Part shown: positions 1 through 9,668 of the stretch, one piece after another
Position numbering within the stretch: the first letter of the stretch is position 1
Layout: the number at the start of each line of letters is the position of its first letter
NCBI GenBank assembly: GCA_037440065.1
Contig: JBBIUV010000016.1
Location: 310,001-374,000 of the forward strand
Length of the DNA: 64,000 nt
DNA from: UBA1563 sp037440065
GTDB taxonomy: Bacteria; Bacteroidota; Ignavibacteria; Ignavibacteriales; Ignavibacteriaceae
Reading direction: 5' to 3'
The notes under the pieces: model-generated
What the model was told of the DNA's origin: nothing
Seen by the model: only the letters and a program-made list of their open reading frames with translations
Database searches by the model: none
Translations under genes and position numbers: made by a program

Positions 1-925
1 GATCACCGCCTGCCCATGTTTCGTACCAGTGGAATCCTATACCCCATGCATATTTTGCAGCAATCGGATCATTAAAAATTGTGTTTGCTCTTTGATTGAT
101 CAAATCGCGGTTATGGTCCCACACGATGATCTTTTTATCGCCCAATCCTTTTTTATGCATAATTGGACCTAAATGATTTTTCAAAAAATCTCTTTCTTCT
201 TCAGCAGTGTAAATACATGATTCCCATCTTTGTGTGGCCATCGGTTCATTTTGTACGGAGATACCCCAAATAGGAATTCCTTCTTTCTCATAGGCTTTAA
301 TAAATTTAATAAAATACATTGCCCATGAGTTGTAATATTCTGGTAATAATTTACCGCCATGAAGCATTTCTTTATTACTCTTCATAAATGCCGGAGGACT
401 CCATGGACTTGCATATAACAAAAGCTTCCCACCTGCGGTTTTTATTGCCTCTTTTATAATCGGTATGCGAAAAGTTTTATCATGATCGATGTTGAAGGAT
501 TTCAGTTCTTTATCACCTTCAGCAATATAAGTGTAGCTTCCGCTGCTAAAGTCACAGCTGTGAATATTGGTGCGTGCAAGTGAATAACCAATCCCGTTGG
601 TTTTGTCGTAATATGCCTTTATAAATTCTTGTTTCTTATCGTTAGGCAATTTGGCATATACTTCTGCACTCGCGTCGGTAATAGCTCCGCCAATTCCAAT
701 AAACGTTTGAAACTTTTTCTCAGGATTTACAAAGACAGAAATTTCCGATTCCAAAGGCTGGACAGCCTTGGTAAAATTGATTTTCTCGGTTTCCGTTAAT
801 CTTTGATCGGTTCCAGAAGCTGTGCTATAAACCGTGATATTTTTACCGGTTTCTTTTTTATCATTCTGACCAAAGAGAGAAAGAGATAAGAACAATAGCA
901 CGATTGATAGAAATTCTCTTTTCAT
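1..925 (-). CDS. GH30 family glycoside hydrolase (glucosylceramidase-like), 3' end outside window
   Basis: I translated this from the ATG at 925 down to base 1; the reading frame is open to the window edge, so about 308 N-terminal residues are present. Residues 1-20 form a lipid-rich signal peptide ending near LFGQ. The body shows GH30 hallmarks: GIGGAITDASAEV near residues 77-89, YASPWSPPAFMK near 171-182, and GISVQNEPMATQRWESC near 221-237, in which Glu227 is the expected acid/base. GH30 enzymes hydrolyse beta-glucosyl, beta-xylosyl or beta-1,6-glucan linkages; substrate cannot be read here and the nucleophile Glu lies beyond the window. Likely periplasmic or exported. The MFS gene lies upstream on the same strand, 76 bp away, which could suggest shared sugar use. 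Confidence 0.9.
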   Translation of the reverse strand, partial: MKREFLSIVLLFLSLSLFGQNDKKETGKNITVYSTASGTDQRLTETEKINFTKAVQPLESEISVFVNPEKKFQTFIGIGGAITDASAEVYAKLPNDKKQEFIKAYYDKTNGIGYSLARTNIHSCDFSSGSYTYIAEGDKELKSFNIDHDKTFRIPIIKEAIKTAGGKLLLYASPWSPPAFMKSNKEMLHGGKLLPEYYNSWAMYFIKFIKAYEKEGIPIWGISVQNEPMATQRWESCIYTAEEERDFLKNHLGPIMHKKGLGDKKIIVWDHNRDLINQRANTIFNDPIAAKYAWGIGFHWYETWAGGD

Positions 926-1001
926 TTTTTTTATCCTTTAGATTTAACTAATTTTAACTATTTAAATTTCAAAACTCGAATTTCAAAATTCATATAATCC
1001 T

Positions 1002-2270
1002 TTACTTTTTAACTAAATATTTGTTAAACAGTAAAAGTCCGGTCATTGTGGCAACACCAATCAAACTAAAAGTGATCCACAATGCACTGGGGTTATGAAG
1101 TTTATCAATAAAATGAACATAAAGATTTGCACCAAGTATTCCGCCAATTCCGCTTCCTAACACTCCATAGAGGAATGAATATCCGAGATACAAAGCTTTC
1201 TTGTCTTCAGGCGCAATCAGACCAACGTAACTAATGAATTTTGGATGTGCGGTCATCTCTCCAATAGAAAAAATAATGATTCCCGCCATGAAAACCCAGG
1301 CGTAAGTTGAGATCGCTAGTATTCCCATTCCAATAGTACCAAGCGCAATTCCGGTAATCATCGTTGGTAATGCTTTCTTGTTTTTTACAATATTGGAAAT
1401 GAATATCTGCAAAACAATAATTGTCCCGGCATTAATTACAGTTACATGCTCAGCATCAAATTTCCAATTAGGATTTGCGGTGAAGTGTCCTAGCAATCCA
1501 TTAACAACATTATTTACCGGGGTCATGTCCATATAATCTTTTAAATACCAGAGAACGGTATCAAACATCTGGAAATAGAGAATCCAAAAACCGGAATAAA
1601 TTACGATCATCAAAATGAAACGGAAATCTTTTAATACTAAAAAAGCACCTGCCAATACTTGCCCAATCGATTTACCATTTTCGGGTTTCTCAGGTTCTTT
1701 ATAAATGAAGAAATTTAAGAGAAGAAGCCAACCGGTTCCAATTGCTGACATAAAGAAAATATATGACCAAGAAATCTCCTTAAGGAAGGGCACAAGAATT
1801 AACGGAAAAATAAATGCACCAAGATTGATACTCCAATAATAAATGCCGAATCCCAACGTTGAATTTTGTTCGGTAGTTGTTCTTGCGATGGTGCCGGAAA
1901 TAATAGGTTTAAAAGAACCTGCTCCCAAAGTCATAAGTAATAAACTCAAAAAAATTAGTTCGTAACTTGTTGTTAATCCTGAAAGGAAATATCCGAAACT
2001 CATCACAGAGAAGGCGAAGAAAAGTGTTTTCCTGTAGCCAAAGCGATCTGCAACTGCACCGGCAACAATTGGAACAAGATAAAGCATTGGGCGAGTTGTA
2101 CTATTAATTACTCCAACGCTTTCTTTGGAAAAGTTAAGAACGGAAACTAAATAGATTGAAAGAACACTAGTTAATCCGTAATAAGAACCTCTCTCAAAAA
2201 ACTCCATAGTAATTACGGTCCAAAAGTTTTTCGGGAATTGCGTGATGAAATTTTTCTTTTCCGACGTCAT
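1002..2270 (-). CDS. MFS transporter, POT/PTR2-like
   Basis: A 422-residue protein with about 12 predicted membrane segments. Residues 23-32 (EFFERGSYYG) match the proton-dependent oligopeptide transporter signature ExxERFxYYG, and the ADRFGYRK loop near residue 75 is the usual MFS loop 2-3 motif. POT proteins import di- and tripeptides with protons, but bacterial relatives in this clade are often annotated only as MFS transporters, so the substrate is open. Start ATG at 2270 is preceded by a purine-rich ggaaac. It ends 76 bp before the GH30 start and may be co-transcribed with it. Confidence 0.8.
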   Translation of the reverse strand: MTSEKKNFITQFPKNFWTVITMEFFERGSYYGLTSVLSIYLVSVLNFSKESVGVINSTTRPMLYLVPIVAGAVADRFGYRKTLFFAFSVMSFGYFLSGLTTSYELIFLSLLLMTLGAGSFKPIISGTIARTTTEQNSTLGFGIYYWSINLGAFIFPLILVPFLKEISWSYIFFMSAIGTGWLLLLNFFIYKEPEKPENGKSIGQVLAGAFLVLKDFRFILMIVIYSGFWILYFQMFDTVLWYLKDYMDMTPVNNVVNGLLGHFTANPNWKFDAEHVTVINAGTIIVLQIFISNIVKNKKALPTMITGIALGTIGMGILAISTYAWVFMAGIIIFSIGEMTAHPKFISYVGLIAPEDKKALYLGYSFLYGVLGSGIGGILGANLYVHFIDKLHNPSALWITFSLIGVATMTGLLLFNKYLVKK

Positions 2271-2425
2271 AGTTGTTTCCGTTTTAAGTGAAAATTTGCT
2301 TTCAAATATAAGATAATGTTTAATAAACTTTATAAATTGATTTTCAGAGGAAAGTAATGGAACGCAGATTTGTTAAGATCGTTTATGATCTGCTGTTCTA
2401 TGAATAAATCTTATAAGATCAGACC

Positions 2426-3922
2426 CTATTTTTCTGCGGAAAGTTTAGAAAGAATTTCTTCAACTTTGTGGGTGTATTCTAATTTCTCAATTGCTGAAGG
2501 GAGAGCGGTTCGTTCTTTGCAATCAGCTATTTTGCACATCTCGCAAGTATCATTAACCGTTTGGATAGGAATAGTGTCATCTTTCCAGAACGTAATTTTT
2601 TGCTTCAGGTCGTCGTCAAATTGGAAACCAAGAGTGACACTGTAGTATTCATCTGGAATGAATTGACTTCTCTTGGCAACGGAAATACTTAGAAATTCAT
2701 CATTTGAATTATAAAATTTTGAATGCAAAATACCGGAGACGATATTCCGGTTATTTCCACTCTGCTGTTCTTCAATAAGTTTGTTCAAAACTTTAACGGA
2801 AATCCATCTTCTACAATAATGTTCCTGGCTCTGAAAACCTCCCGGATTTCGTCGAATGTTCAACCGTACCTCTTTGGACAACTGGTAATTATTGAGCTTT
2901 TCTTTAGCGTTGAAGCGGAGGAAGAAAAATTTGTTAAGTCCTAAGAATTTTGGACCTAAATTGCTAATTCTTTGAAACAACATTTCCGGTGAAGCATTAT
3001 ATTTTTCAATTAACGCAATTAAATAATCTCCATCCCATTTTTGTTTTGAAAAGAATGCTCTTAAATCATTCAAAATAAATTCTTTTCTCATCATTAGTGC
3101 GGTTGCAAAATAAGACGCTCTAAAATTATTCAACAGATGATCGAAGTTATCAAGGCGGAGATTTGAATGAGAGAAACTTCTGTCTTTGTAATTTAGATGA
3201 TTGTAAGCAAGTTCCTTAGCAACGATAAAGGCCTTTTGAGAATCCGATATTTTATTATTTAAATAAAGTGTACAAGTCTTTCCGTTTTTAACAAATCCCC
3301 TAAAGTGAGCCAATTCCGGGTATTCGTTTAATGTCGATTCATCAATTTGATAAAAATATTTCTCTGTTAAAATCTTTGCAAGTCTACTGTAGTTGAGCGG
3401 GGGAGAATCTTCAATTTTATTCTCCGCAACAAAAACATCTACTGCGTTTTCTAGTTCTTCAAAATAATTGTCATTGAATTCTTTATAAGCTCTTAACGCA
3501 GTCCTACTGAAATTATTTTCACTCATCTCTGAGCTTTTTGCCATCTCTAAAATAGTTGCCACAAGCGCACTTAACTGAATTGAGGCATTTGACATGAGCG
3601 CGACAAATTTTCTAATATCAATTCCGTAATGATCAAGAGGAAGTTGTTCTAAAATGTTTGATTCAAATAAATCCCCGATTGGAGCTAATTGTTTAGAGAG
3701 CTTTAGTGAAACTAATTTATCGTATGAAACATCTAGTGTTTGAGCAATAATTGCAATTTTATCAGATTTTGGATATTTCTTACCACTTTCAATTTCATTT
3801 AAATAGGAAATGGAAAGGCCGCTCTTTTCAGCTAATTGAGTTAAAGAAAGGTTTTTCTCTATTCTAAGCTGCTTCAATTTAAGTCCGAGCACCAATTTTA
3901 TGTAGTTCTGTGATAATTTCAA
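2426..3922 (-). CDS. XRE-type regulator of the ScfR / short-chain acyl-CoA sensor family, with degenerate IrrE domain
   Basis: 498 residues in three parts: an XRE helix-turn-helix (about 16-70, LSLTQLAEKSGLSISYLNEIESGKKYP), an ImmA/IrrE-like segment (about 180-290), and a C-terminal domain with Cys460, Cys463 and Cys468 (CEMCKIADC) followed by Arg, as in ScfR/RamB/PrpR-like regulators that sense short acyl-CoAs. The protease HExxH motif is degenerate (KELAYNHL), so proteolysis is unlikely. I accept the TTG start: a stop codon immediately precedes it in frame, and GGAG lies 8 bases upstream. It is divergent from the fatty-acid oxidation operon starting at 4205, so control of that operon is the natural inference. 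A leaky or autoregulated promoter should lie in 3923-4204. Confidence 0.8.
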   Translation of the reverse strand: MKLSQNYIKLVLGLKLKQLRIEKNLSLTQLAEKSGLSISYLNEIESGKKYPKSDKIAIIAQTLDVSYDKLVSLKLSKQLAPIGDLFESNILEQLPLDHYGIDIRKFVALMSNASIQLSALVATILEMAKSSEMSENNFSRTALRAYKEFNDNYFEELENAVDVFVAENKIEDSPPLNYSRLAKILTEKYFYQIDESTLNEYPELAHFRGFVKNGKTCTLYLNNKISDSQKAFIVAKELAYNHLNYKDRSFSHSNLRLDNFDHLLNNFRASYFATALMMRKEFILNDLRAFFSKQKWDGDYLIALIEKYNASPEMLFQRISNLGPKFLGLNKFFFLRFNAKEKLNNYQLSKEVRLNIRRNPGGFQSQEHYCRRWISVKVLNKLIEEQQSGNNRNIVSGILHSKFYNSNDEFLSISVAKRSQFIPDEYYSVTLGFQFDDDLKQKITFWKDDTIPIQTVNDTCEMCKIADCKERTALPSAIEKLEYTHKVEEILSKLSAEK

Positions 3923-4000
3923 TCAATTTCTCCAATTTCAAAACATTTGCAATCGAAATATAACAAAAAGAAATTAACGTAAAAGCAAATATTCACTTTT

Positions 4001-4014
4001 AGCGAAATTTCGCT
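4001..4014. promoter_or_regulatory. Perfect 14-bp palindrome, candidate operator
   Basis: AGCGAAATTTCGCT is its own reverse complement. It ends on the first base of the TTGACA box of the fad-operon promoter, so a bound dimer would cover the -35 region. The adjacent ScfR-type regulator is the obvious candidate ligand-responsive binder; this is inference from position and symmetry. A TTTGCAAT, resembling the TTTGCAAA half-sites reported for actinobacterial PrpR/RamB, lies at 3946-3953. Confidence 0.5.
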
Positions 4015-4042
4015 TGACATTCCTTAAAGTTTATTCTATTTT
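4014..4042 (+). promoter_or_regulatory. Sigma-70-like promoter of the fatty-acid oxidation operon
   Basis: TTGACA at 4014-4019, 17-bp spacer, TATTTT at 4037-4042; the next gene on this strand starts at 4205, leaving a leader of roughly 155 bases. The -35 box is a perfect consensus match and overlaps the palindrome by one base. The Bacteroidota-type TAnnTTTG box is not seen here. Confidence 0.5.
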
Positions 4043-4204
4043 AGTTCCCAAGAAGTGTGCTAATTATTTATTAATTCACATTGCAAAGAAAATCTTAATC
4101 TTAAGCATATTCAAATAAGTATAAAATCCAGGTGGTTGTGATTACGAGTAAGATTAAGCGTTTCCTAAGCACTGAAATCATTAATTTCATGAAAGAGGCA
4201 AAAC

Positions 4205-5995
4205 ATGAACTTTTCAGATCAAAAGGTGCAGAGGTTATTTGACATTTTACCCAATCAATTGGCGAATTATCCAAAAGAGGACGCTTTATGTGACAAAGTC
4301 GGCGGTAATTGGAGGAAATATTCTTCACAACAATGTCAAGCTACGGTAGATAAAGTAAGTCTAGGGCTTTTGGCGATGGGATTCAATCAAGGGGATAAAT
4401 TTGCAATAATTTCTTATAATAGAACTGAATGGACTTTACTCGATCTTGGAATCCTCCAAATCGGTTGTATTGATGTTCCGCTTTATCCTAATATGAGTCC
4501 CGAGAATTATGAATACATTTTTAATGACTCTCAGGTAAAATTGGTTTTTGTAGAGAATGAAGAGTTATTTAAAAAAGTTAAAAAAGTGATTACTAAAACT
4601 CCATCGGTGAAAGAGATATATACCTTTAATGAAGTAACCGGTGCAAAAAGTTGGATGGAGATTGTAAATATCGGGAATGAATCTAATCGAACTAAACTTT
4701 CCGAAATTGAAAACTCAGTAAAAGAAGACGACCTTGCAACAATTATCTACACTTCCGGCACAACCGGAGTTCCGAAAGGAGTTCCTCTTTCTCACAATAA
4801 TATTCTCAGCAATGTTAAATCAATTGCCACAATCATGCCGATGACAAACAAACATCGTATGATAAGTTTTCTTCCTATCTGCCACATCTTTGAGCGTACG
4901 GCTGTATATTTTTATTTATTTATCGGCGGCTCGGTTTATTTCGCTGAAAGCATCGAGAAAGTAGGAGAAAATTTAAAAGAAGTTAAACCGAATTACTTTA
5001 CAACCGTACCGCGATTAATGGAAAAGATCTACGATAAGATTATGGATAAAGGGCGAAATCTCAGTCCTGTCAAAAAAGCGATCTTCGGCTGGGCTGTAAA
5101 TCTAGCAAACCATTATAATCCAAGAGGAGAGAACGGATGGTTTTATAAACTGCGACTTATTGTGGCAAGAAAGTTAGTCTTTTCCAAATGGATGGAAGCT
5201 CTTGGCGGAGAAGTTGAGGGAATTATCAGTGGTGCTGCTGCACTTCAACCAAGATTATCGAGAATCTTTACAGCAGCTGGTGCCACAATAAGAGAAGGTT
5301 ATGGATTAACAGAAACGTCTCCGGTGCTAACATGTAACCGATTTACTCATGGAGATTACTATCTCGGTACGGTTGGTATTCCTCTTCCCGGTGTGGAAAT
5401 AAAACTTTCTGAGAGTGGTGAAATTCTTGCAAAAGGGCCTAACGTGATGAAAGGATACTTTAACAAACCTGATGAAACCAAAGCTGTTATTGATGATGAT
5501 GGCTGGTTTCACACCGGCGATATTGGTGAATGGATTGACGGAAAGTTCATAAAAATTACTGACCGTGTTAAGGAAATATTTAAAACTTCCGGTGGAAAAT
5601 TTATCGCTCCTTTACCAATCGAAAATAAAATGAAAGAATCGAACTTCATAAGCGAGATAATGGTAATTGGTGAAAATCAGAAACATGCTGCTGCCATTAT
5701 TGTCCCCAACTTTGAGTTCATCCGAAAGTGGTGCACAAAGAAATGTCCAACTGTTCATACCAACGAAGAAATCGCTTCGTCATCAGTGGTTAAAGAACGT
5801 ACATGGAAAGATGTTGAAAAGTATAACAAACGATTCGGACATATTCAGCAGATCAAGAAGATTGAATTGGTCCCCGATATATGGACTGTAGAAACAGGTG
5901 AATTAACCCCAACTTTAAAACTGAAGCGAAGAGTAATATTAAAAAAATATGAATCTTTGATTGAAAAAATTTACAATGAATTAATAGTTAACTAA
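4205..5995 (+). CDS. fadD: Long-chain fatty acyl-CoA synthetase (AMP-forming)
   Basis: 596 residues, the usual length for bacterial/plant-like long-chain acyl-CoA synthetases. It activates fatty acids with ATP and CoA through an acyl-adenylate. The P-loop-like motif IIYTSGTTGVPKG sits near residues 181-193, the GYGLTETSP adenylate-binding motif near 365, and the GDIGEW/ITDRVKEIFKTSGGK hinge and C-terminal motifs follow. ATG start has GAGG 7 bases upstream. First gene of a five-gene plus-strand operon (24 bp to fadN), so it supplies acyl-CoA to the beta-oxidation enzymes encoded directly after it. Likely cytoplasmic or membrane-associated. Expected to be controlled by the divergent ScfR-type regulator. 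Confidence 0.93.
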   Translation: MNFSDQKVQRLFDILPNQLANYPKEDALCDKVGGNWRKYSSQQCQATVDKVSLGLLAMGFNQGDKFAIISYNRTEWTLLDLGILQIGCIDVPLYPNMSPENYEYIFNDSQVKLVFVENEELFKKVKKVITKTPSVKEIYTFNEVTGAKSWMEIVNIGNESNRTKLSEIENSVKEDDLATIIYTSGTTGVPKGVPLSHNNILSNVKSIATIMPMTNKHRMISFLPICHIFERTAVYFYLFIGGSVYFAESIEKVGENLKEVKPNYFTTVPRLMEKIYDKIMDKGRNLSPVKKAIFGWAVNLANHYNPRGENGWFYKLRLIVARKLVFSKWMEALGGEVEGIISGAAALQPRLSRIFTAAGATIREGYGLTETSPVLTCNRFTHGDYYLGTVGIPLPGVEIKLSESGEILAKGPNVMKGYFNKPDETKAVIDDDGWFHTGDIGEWIDGKFIKITDRVKEIFKTSGGKFIAPLPIENKMKESNFISEIMVIGENQKHAAAIIVPNFEFIRKWCTKKCPTVHTNEEIASSSVVKERTWKDVEKYNKRFGHIQQIKKIELVPDIWTVETGELTPTLKLKRRVILKKYESLIEKIYNELIVN

Positions 5996-6019
5996 TTCTT
6001 AAACAAATAGAAAAATACT

Positions 6020-8425
6020 ATGAAAAGAACCATCAATAAAGTTGCAGTGCTTGGCTCCGGTGTAATGGGCTCGCGGATTGCAGCGCACTTTGCTAACATT
6101 GGATGCAAGGTGTATCTGTTAGATATCGTTCCCCGTGAACTGACAGATGCCGAAGCAAAGAAAGGTCTTACACTTAAAGATAAAGTTGTAAGGAACCGTA
6201 TCGCCGATGAAAATCTTGCATCTGTTTTAAAGGCTAGTCCATCTCCAATTTATTCTTCAACGGATGCTTTAAAAATTTCAACCGGAAATTTTGAGGACAA
6301 TATGAATTGGCTTCAAGAAGTCGATTGGATTATTGAAGCTGTCGTTGAAAGACTCGATATAAAAAAAATGGTATTTGATAATGTAGATAAATTTAGAAAA
6401 CCTGGTTCACTGATTACGACAAATACTTCCGGCATTCCGATTCACATGATGCTTGAGGGAAGAAGTGATGATTTTCAATCGAATTTCTGCGGCGCACATT
6501 TTTTCAATCCACCAAGATATTTACAGCTGCTTGAAATAATTCCGACTGCACAAACTGAAAGCGAGGTGATAGATTTTCTGATGCATTACGGCGATCTTTA
6601 TCTTGGCAAAACTACTGTGTTGTGTAAAGACACTCCGGCGTTTATAGCCAATAGAATAGGAGTTTTCAGCATCATGGCAGTGTTCAAATTGAAAAAAGAA
6701 TTTGGACTCACTATTAAAGAAATTGATACGCTAACCGGACCTTTAACTGGTAAACCAAAATCAGCCACATTCAGAACAGCTGACGTAGTGGGAATTGATA
6801 CGCTTGTAAAAGTTGCAGACAATATTTACAAAGATTGTCCGAACGATGAAGCGCGAGCAATTTTTGAAATTCCAGATTACGTTAGAAAAATGACAGAAAA
6901 TAATTGGCTGGGCGATAAAACGGGACAAGGATTCTACAAAAAAACAAAAGACGCTTCAGGCAAAAGAGAAATCTTTGAATTAAATACCGATTCGTTTGAA
7001 TATGGACTAAGCGACAAACCTAAATTCGCTTCCGTTGGGGCCGCTAAACCGATCGACAATTTGAAAGATCGATTGAAAGCGCTGAACGCAGCGAAAGATA
7101 AAGCCGCTGATTTCTTGCGTCTCTTAAACTTTTACGTTTTCCAATATGCGTCAAACAGCATCCCGGAAATCTCTGAAGAATTCTATAAAATTGATGACGG
7201 AATGAAAGCAGGATTTGGCTGGGAACTTGGACCATTTGAAACATGGGATGCTTTTGGAGTTGCAAAGACGATCAAAAAGATGGAAGAAGCAAATCTTTCT
7301 CCGGCTCAATGGGTGAAAGATATGGTTGAGAACGGCGCCGATTCATTCTACAAAATTGTGAATGGAAAGAAGAAATATTACGACATCGTTACAGGTTCTT
7401 ATGAAGACATTCCGGGAAGAAGTGAGTTCATCATCCTTGAAAATAGTCGGAAAGATGGGGTTATTTGGCAAAACTCAGGAACCTCGCTCCACGATATTGG
7501 CGATGGGGTCGTAAATCTTGAATTCCACACCAAAATGAATTCGATAGGCAGTGAAGTTCTTGAAGGAATAAACAAGGCGATTGAAATTGCAGAGAAAGAT
7601 TATAAAGGATTGGTAATTGCAAATGACGGACAACACTTTTCTGCAGGGGCTAATCTTGCGATGATGTTCATGCTTGCGACCGAACAAGAATATGATGAAA
7701 TCGATTTCGCAGTTCGAGCATTCCAAAAAGCAACCATGCATTGCCGCTACTCGAGTATTCCGGTTGTCGTTGCCCCTCATTCACTTGTACTTGGCGGCGG
7801 ATGTGAAGTTTGTTTGCATGCCGACAAAGTTCAAGCTTCAGCAGAAACCTACATTGGTTTAGTTGAAGTTGGTGTTGGAATTATTCCTGCGGGAGGAGGA
7901 ACAAAAGAAATGACCATGCGGGCTTCGGATAAATATTTTTCTGAATTACCCGAACTTCCGGAACTTCAGAAGAAGTTTATGAACATCGCCATGGCAAAAG
8001 TTTCTACGTCCGCTAGAGAAGCATTTGACATGGAAATATTTAAGATCGGAAGAGATTCTATCACAATAAATCCTCATCGTGTAATTTCCGATGCAAAGGA
8101 AGCTGTTCTTCAACTTGCAAATAAAGGTTATACTCGACCAGCGCAAAGAGAAGATATAAAAGTTCTTGGACGTTCGGCATTAGCTACGCTTTTGCTTGGT
8201 GCTTATTCGTTCAATCGCGGGCATTACATTTCAGATCATGATAAAAAGATCGTTGAAAAGTTAGCGTACATTATGTGTGGTGGTGACCTAAGCGAAGGAA
8301 CACTCGTCTCTGAACAATATCTTTTAGATTTAGAGCGCGAAGCTTTCTTGAGTTTAATAACCGAAAAGAAAACACTTGAGAGAATTCAAAGCATCTTAAC
8401 GACGGGTAAACCGCTTCGTAATTAA
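6020..8425 (+). CDS. fadN: Bifunctional 3-hydroxyacyl-CoA dehydrogenase / enoyl-CoA hydratase, FadN type
   Basis: 801 residues. The NAD-binding dehydrogenase domain comes first (GSGVMG at residues 12-17; start of protein closely resembles Bacillus FadN), followed by its C-terminal domain, and an enoyl-CoA hydratase/isomerase domain occupies roughly residues 490-690, with NDGQHFSAGANLAMMF near 534 and GLVEVGVGIIPAGGGTKEM for the oxyanion hole and catalytic region. This order (dehydrogenase before hydratase) is FadN-like and opposite to E. coli FadB. It performs the second and third steps of beta-oxidation. The order fadN-fadA-fadE is the same as in the Bacillus fadNAE operon. Thiolase follows after 44 bp. 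Confidence 0.92.
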   Translation: MKRTINKVAVLGSGVMGSRIAAHFANIGCKVYLLDIVPRELTDAEAKKGLTLKDKVVRNRIADENLASVLKASPSPIYSSTDALKISTGNFEDNMNWLQEVDWIIEAVVERLDIKKMVFDNVDKFRKPGSLITTNTSGIPIHMMLEGRSDDFQSNFCGAHFFNPPRYLQLLEIIPTAQTESEVIDFLMHYGDLYLGKTTVLCKDTPAFIANRIGVFSIMAVFKLKKEFGLTIKEIDTLTGPLTGKPKSATFRTADVVGIDTLVKVADNIYKDCPNDEARAIFEIPDYVRKMTENNWLGDKTGQGFYKKTKDASGKREIFELNTDSFEYGLSDKPKFASVGAAKPIDNLKDRLKALNAAKDKAADFLRLLNFYVFQYASNSIPEISEEFYKIDDGMKAGFGWELGPFETWDAFGVAKTIKKMEEANLSPAQWVKDMVENGADSFYKIVNGKKKYYDIVTGSYEDIPGRSEFIILENSRKDGVIWQNSGTSLHDIGDGVVNLEFHTKMNSIGSEVLEGINKAIEIAEKDYKGLVIANDGQHFSAGANLAMMFMLATEQEYDEIDFAVRAFQKATMHCRYSSIPVVVAPHSLVLGGGCEVCLHADKVQASAETYIGLVEVGVGIIPAGGGTKEMTMRASDKYFSELPELPELQKKFMNIAMAKVSTSAREAFDMEIFKIGRDSITINPHRVISDAKEAVLQLANKGYTRPAQREDIKVLGRSALATLLLGAYSFNRGHYISDHDKKIVEKLAYIMCGGDLSEGTLVSEQYLLDLEREAFLSLITEKKTLERIQSILTTGKPLRN

Positions 8426-8469
8426 TTAAATGAAAATAATTTTTAATCATAAATGAAAAGAAAAATATT

Positions 8470-9645
8470 ATGAGAGAAGCATATATCGTAGCCGGTTATC
8501 GTTCAGCGGTAGCGAAAGCAAAAAAAGGAGGCTTCCGTTTTTACCGTCCGGATGATTTAGCCGCAGATGTTATCCGGCATTTAGTAAAGCAAGTGCCGCA
8601 ATTGGACCTTCATCGAGTTGATGATGTGATTGTGGGAAATGCATTTCCTGAAGCTGAGCAAGGCTTACAGATAGGTAGAATGATTGCACTTCAAGTTCTA
8701 CCTATTCAAGTCACCGGTTCTACTGTAAATCGTTTCTGCGCATCTGGAGTAGATTCAATTGCAACAGCTGTAGCACGAATTCAATCGGGAATGATGGACT
8801 GTATTATTGCTGGTGGAACGGAATCAATGTCGATGGTCCCGATGACCGGATGGAAACTTGCACCCAATTATAAAATCGCAAAAGAACATCCTGAATTTTA
8901 TATGGGGATGGGATTAACCTCAGAAGAAGTTGTCCGTGATTATAAAATATCGAGGCAAGATCAGGATGAATTTGCATATCACTCGCACATGAAAGCAATC
9001 AATGCACAGAAGGAAGGATTCTTCAAAGATCAAATTGTTCCGATTGAAGTTGAAGAAGTCTTCATCGAAAATGGTAAGCGAAAAGTGAAGAAATTTATTG
9101 TTGATAAAGACGAAGGTCCACGTGCCGACACAACAATTGAAGCATTAGCCAAACTCAAACCTGTCTTCGCTGCCGATGGAACTGCAACAGCAGGAAACTC
9201 TTCGCAAACTTCCGATGGCGCTGCATTCGTTATGGTAATGTCGGAAGAAATGGTTAAAGAACTAAATGTTAAACCCATTGCGCGAATGGTCTCCTATGCA
9301 GTTGCCGGTGTTGATCCAAGAGTAATGGGTATTGGTCCGGTTGAAGCGATTCCAAAAGCACTAAAGAAAGCTAACTTGAAATTGGATGATATTGATCTAA
9401 TCGAATTGAATGAAGCTTTCGCAGCCCAATCTCTTGCAGTTGTTAGAACGTTGGGATTGAATAATGATATCCTGAATGTTAACGGCGGTGCGATTGCACT
9501 TGGACATCCACTTGGATGTACCGGCGCAAAACTAACCGTTCAAATTATTAACGAATTGAAACGCAGAAATAAAAAATATGGAATGGTCTCTGCTTGCGTT
9601 GGCGGCGGACAAGGTGTTGCCGCAATCTATGAATATTTAAATTAA
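8470..9645 (+). CDS. fadA: Acetyl-CoA acyltransferase (3-ketoacyl-CoA thiolase)
   Basis: 391 residues, standard thiolase length. The acyl-accepting Cys90 lies in VNRFCASG, His346 in GGAIALGHPLGCTGA, and the second active cysteine Cys376 in SACVGGGQG; all catalytic residues are present. It cleaves 3-ketoacyl-CoA with CoA to acetyl-CoA and a shortened acyl-CoA, the last beta-oxidation step. A biosynthetic thiolase is possible from sequence alone, but its place between fadN and fadE (23 bp) makes the degradative role much more likely. Confidence 0.94.
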   Translation: MREAYIVAGYRSAVAKAKKGGFRFYRPDDLAADVIRHLVKQVPQLDLHRVDDVIVGNAFPEAEQGLQIGRMIALQVLPIQVTGSTVNRFCASGVDSIATAVARIQSGMMDCIIAGGTESMSMVPMTGWKLAPNYKIAKEHPEFYMGMGLTSEEVVRDYKISRQDQDEFAYHSHMKAINAQKEGFFKDQIVPIEVEEVFIENGKRKVKKFIVDKDEGPRADTTIEALAKLKPVFAADGTATAGNSSQTSDGAAFVMVMSEEMVKELNVKPIARMVSYAVAGVDPRVMGIGPVEAIPKALKKANLKLDDIDLIELNEAFAAQSLAVVRTLGLNNDILNVNGGAIALGHPLGCTGAKLTVQIINELKRRNKKYGMVSACVGGGQGVAAIYEYLN

Positions 9646-9668
9646 TTTAGTAAGAAAGGAAGTTTAGT

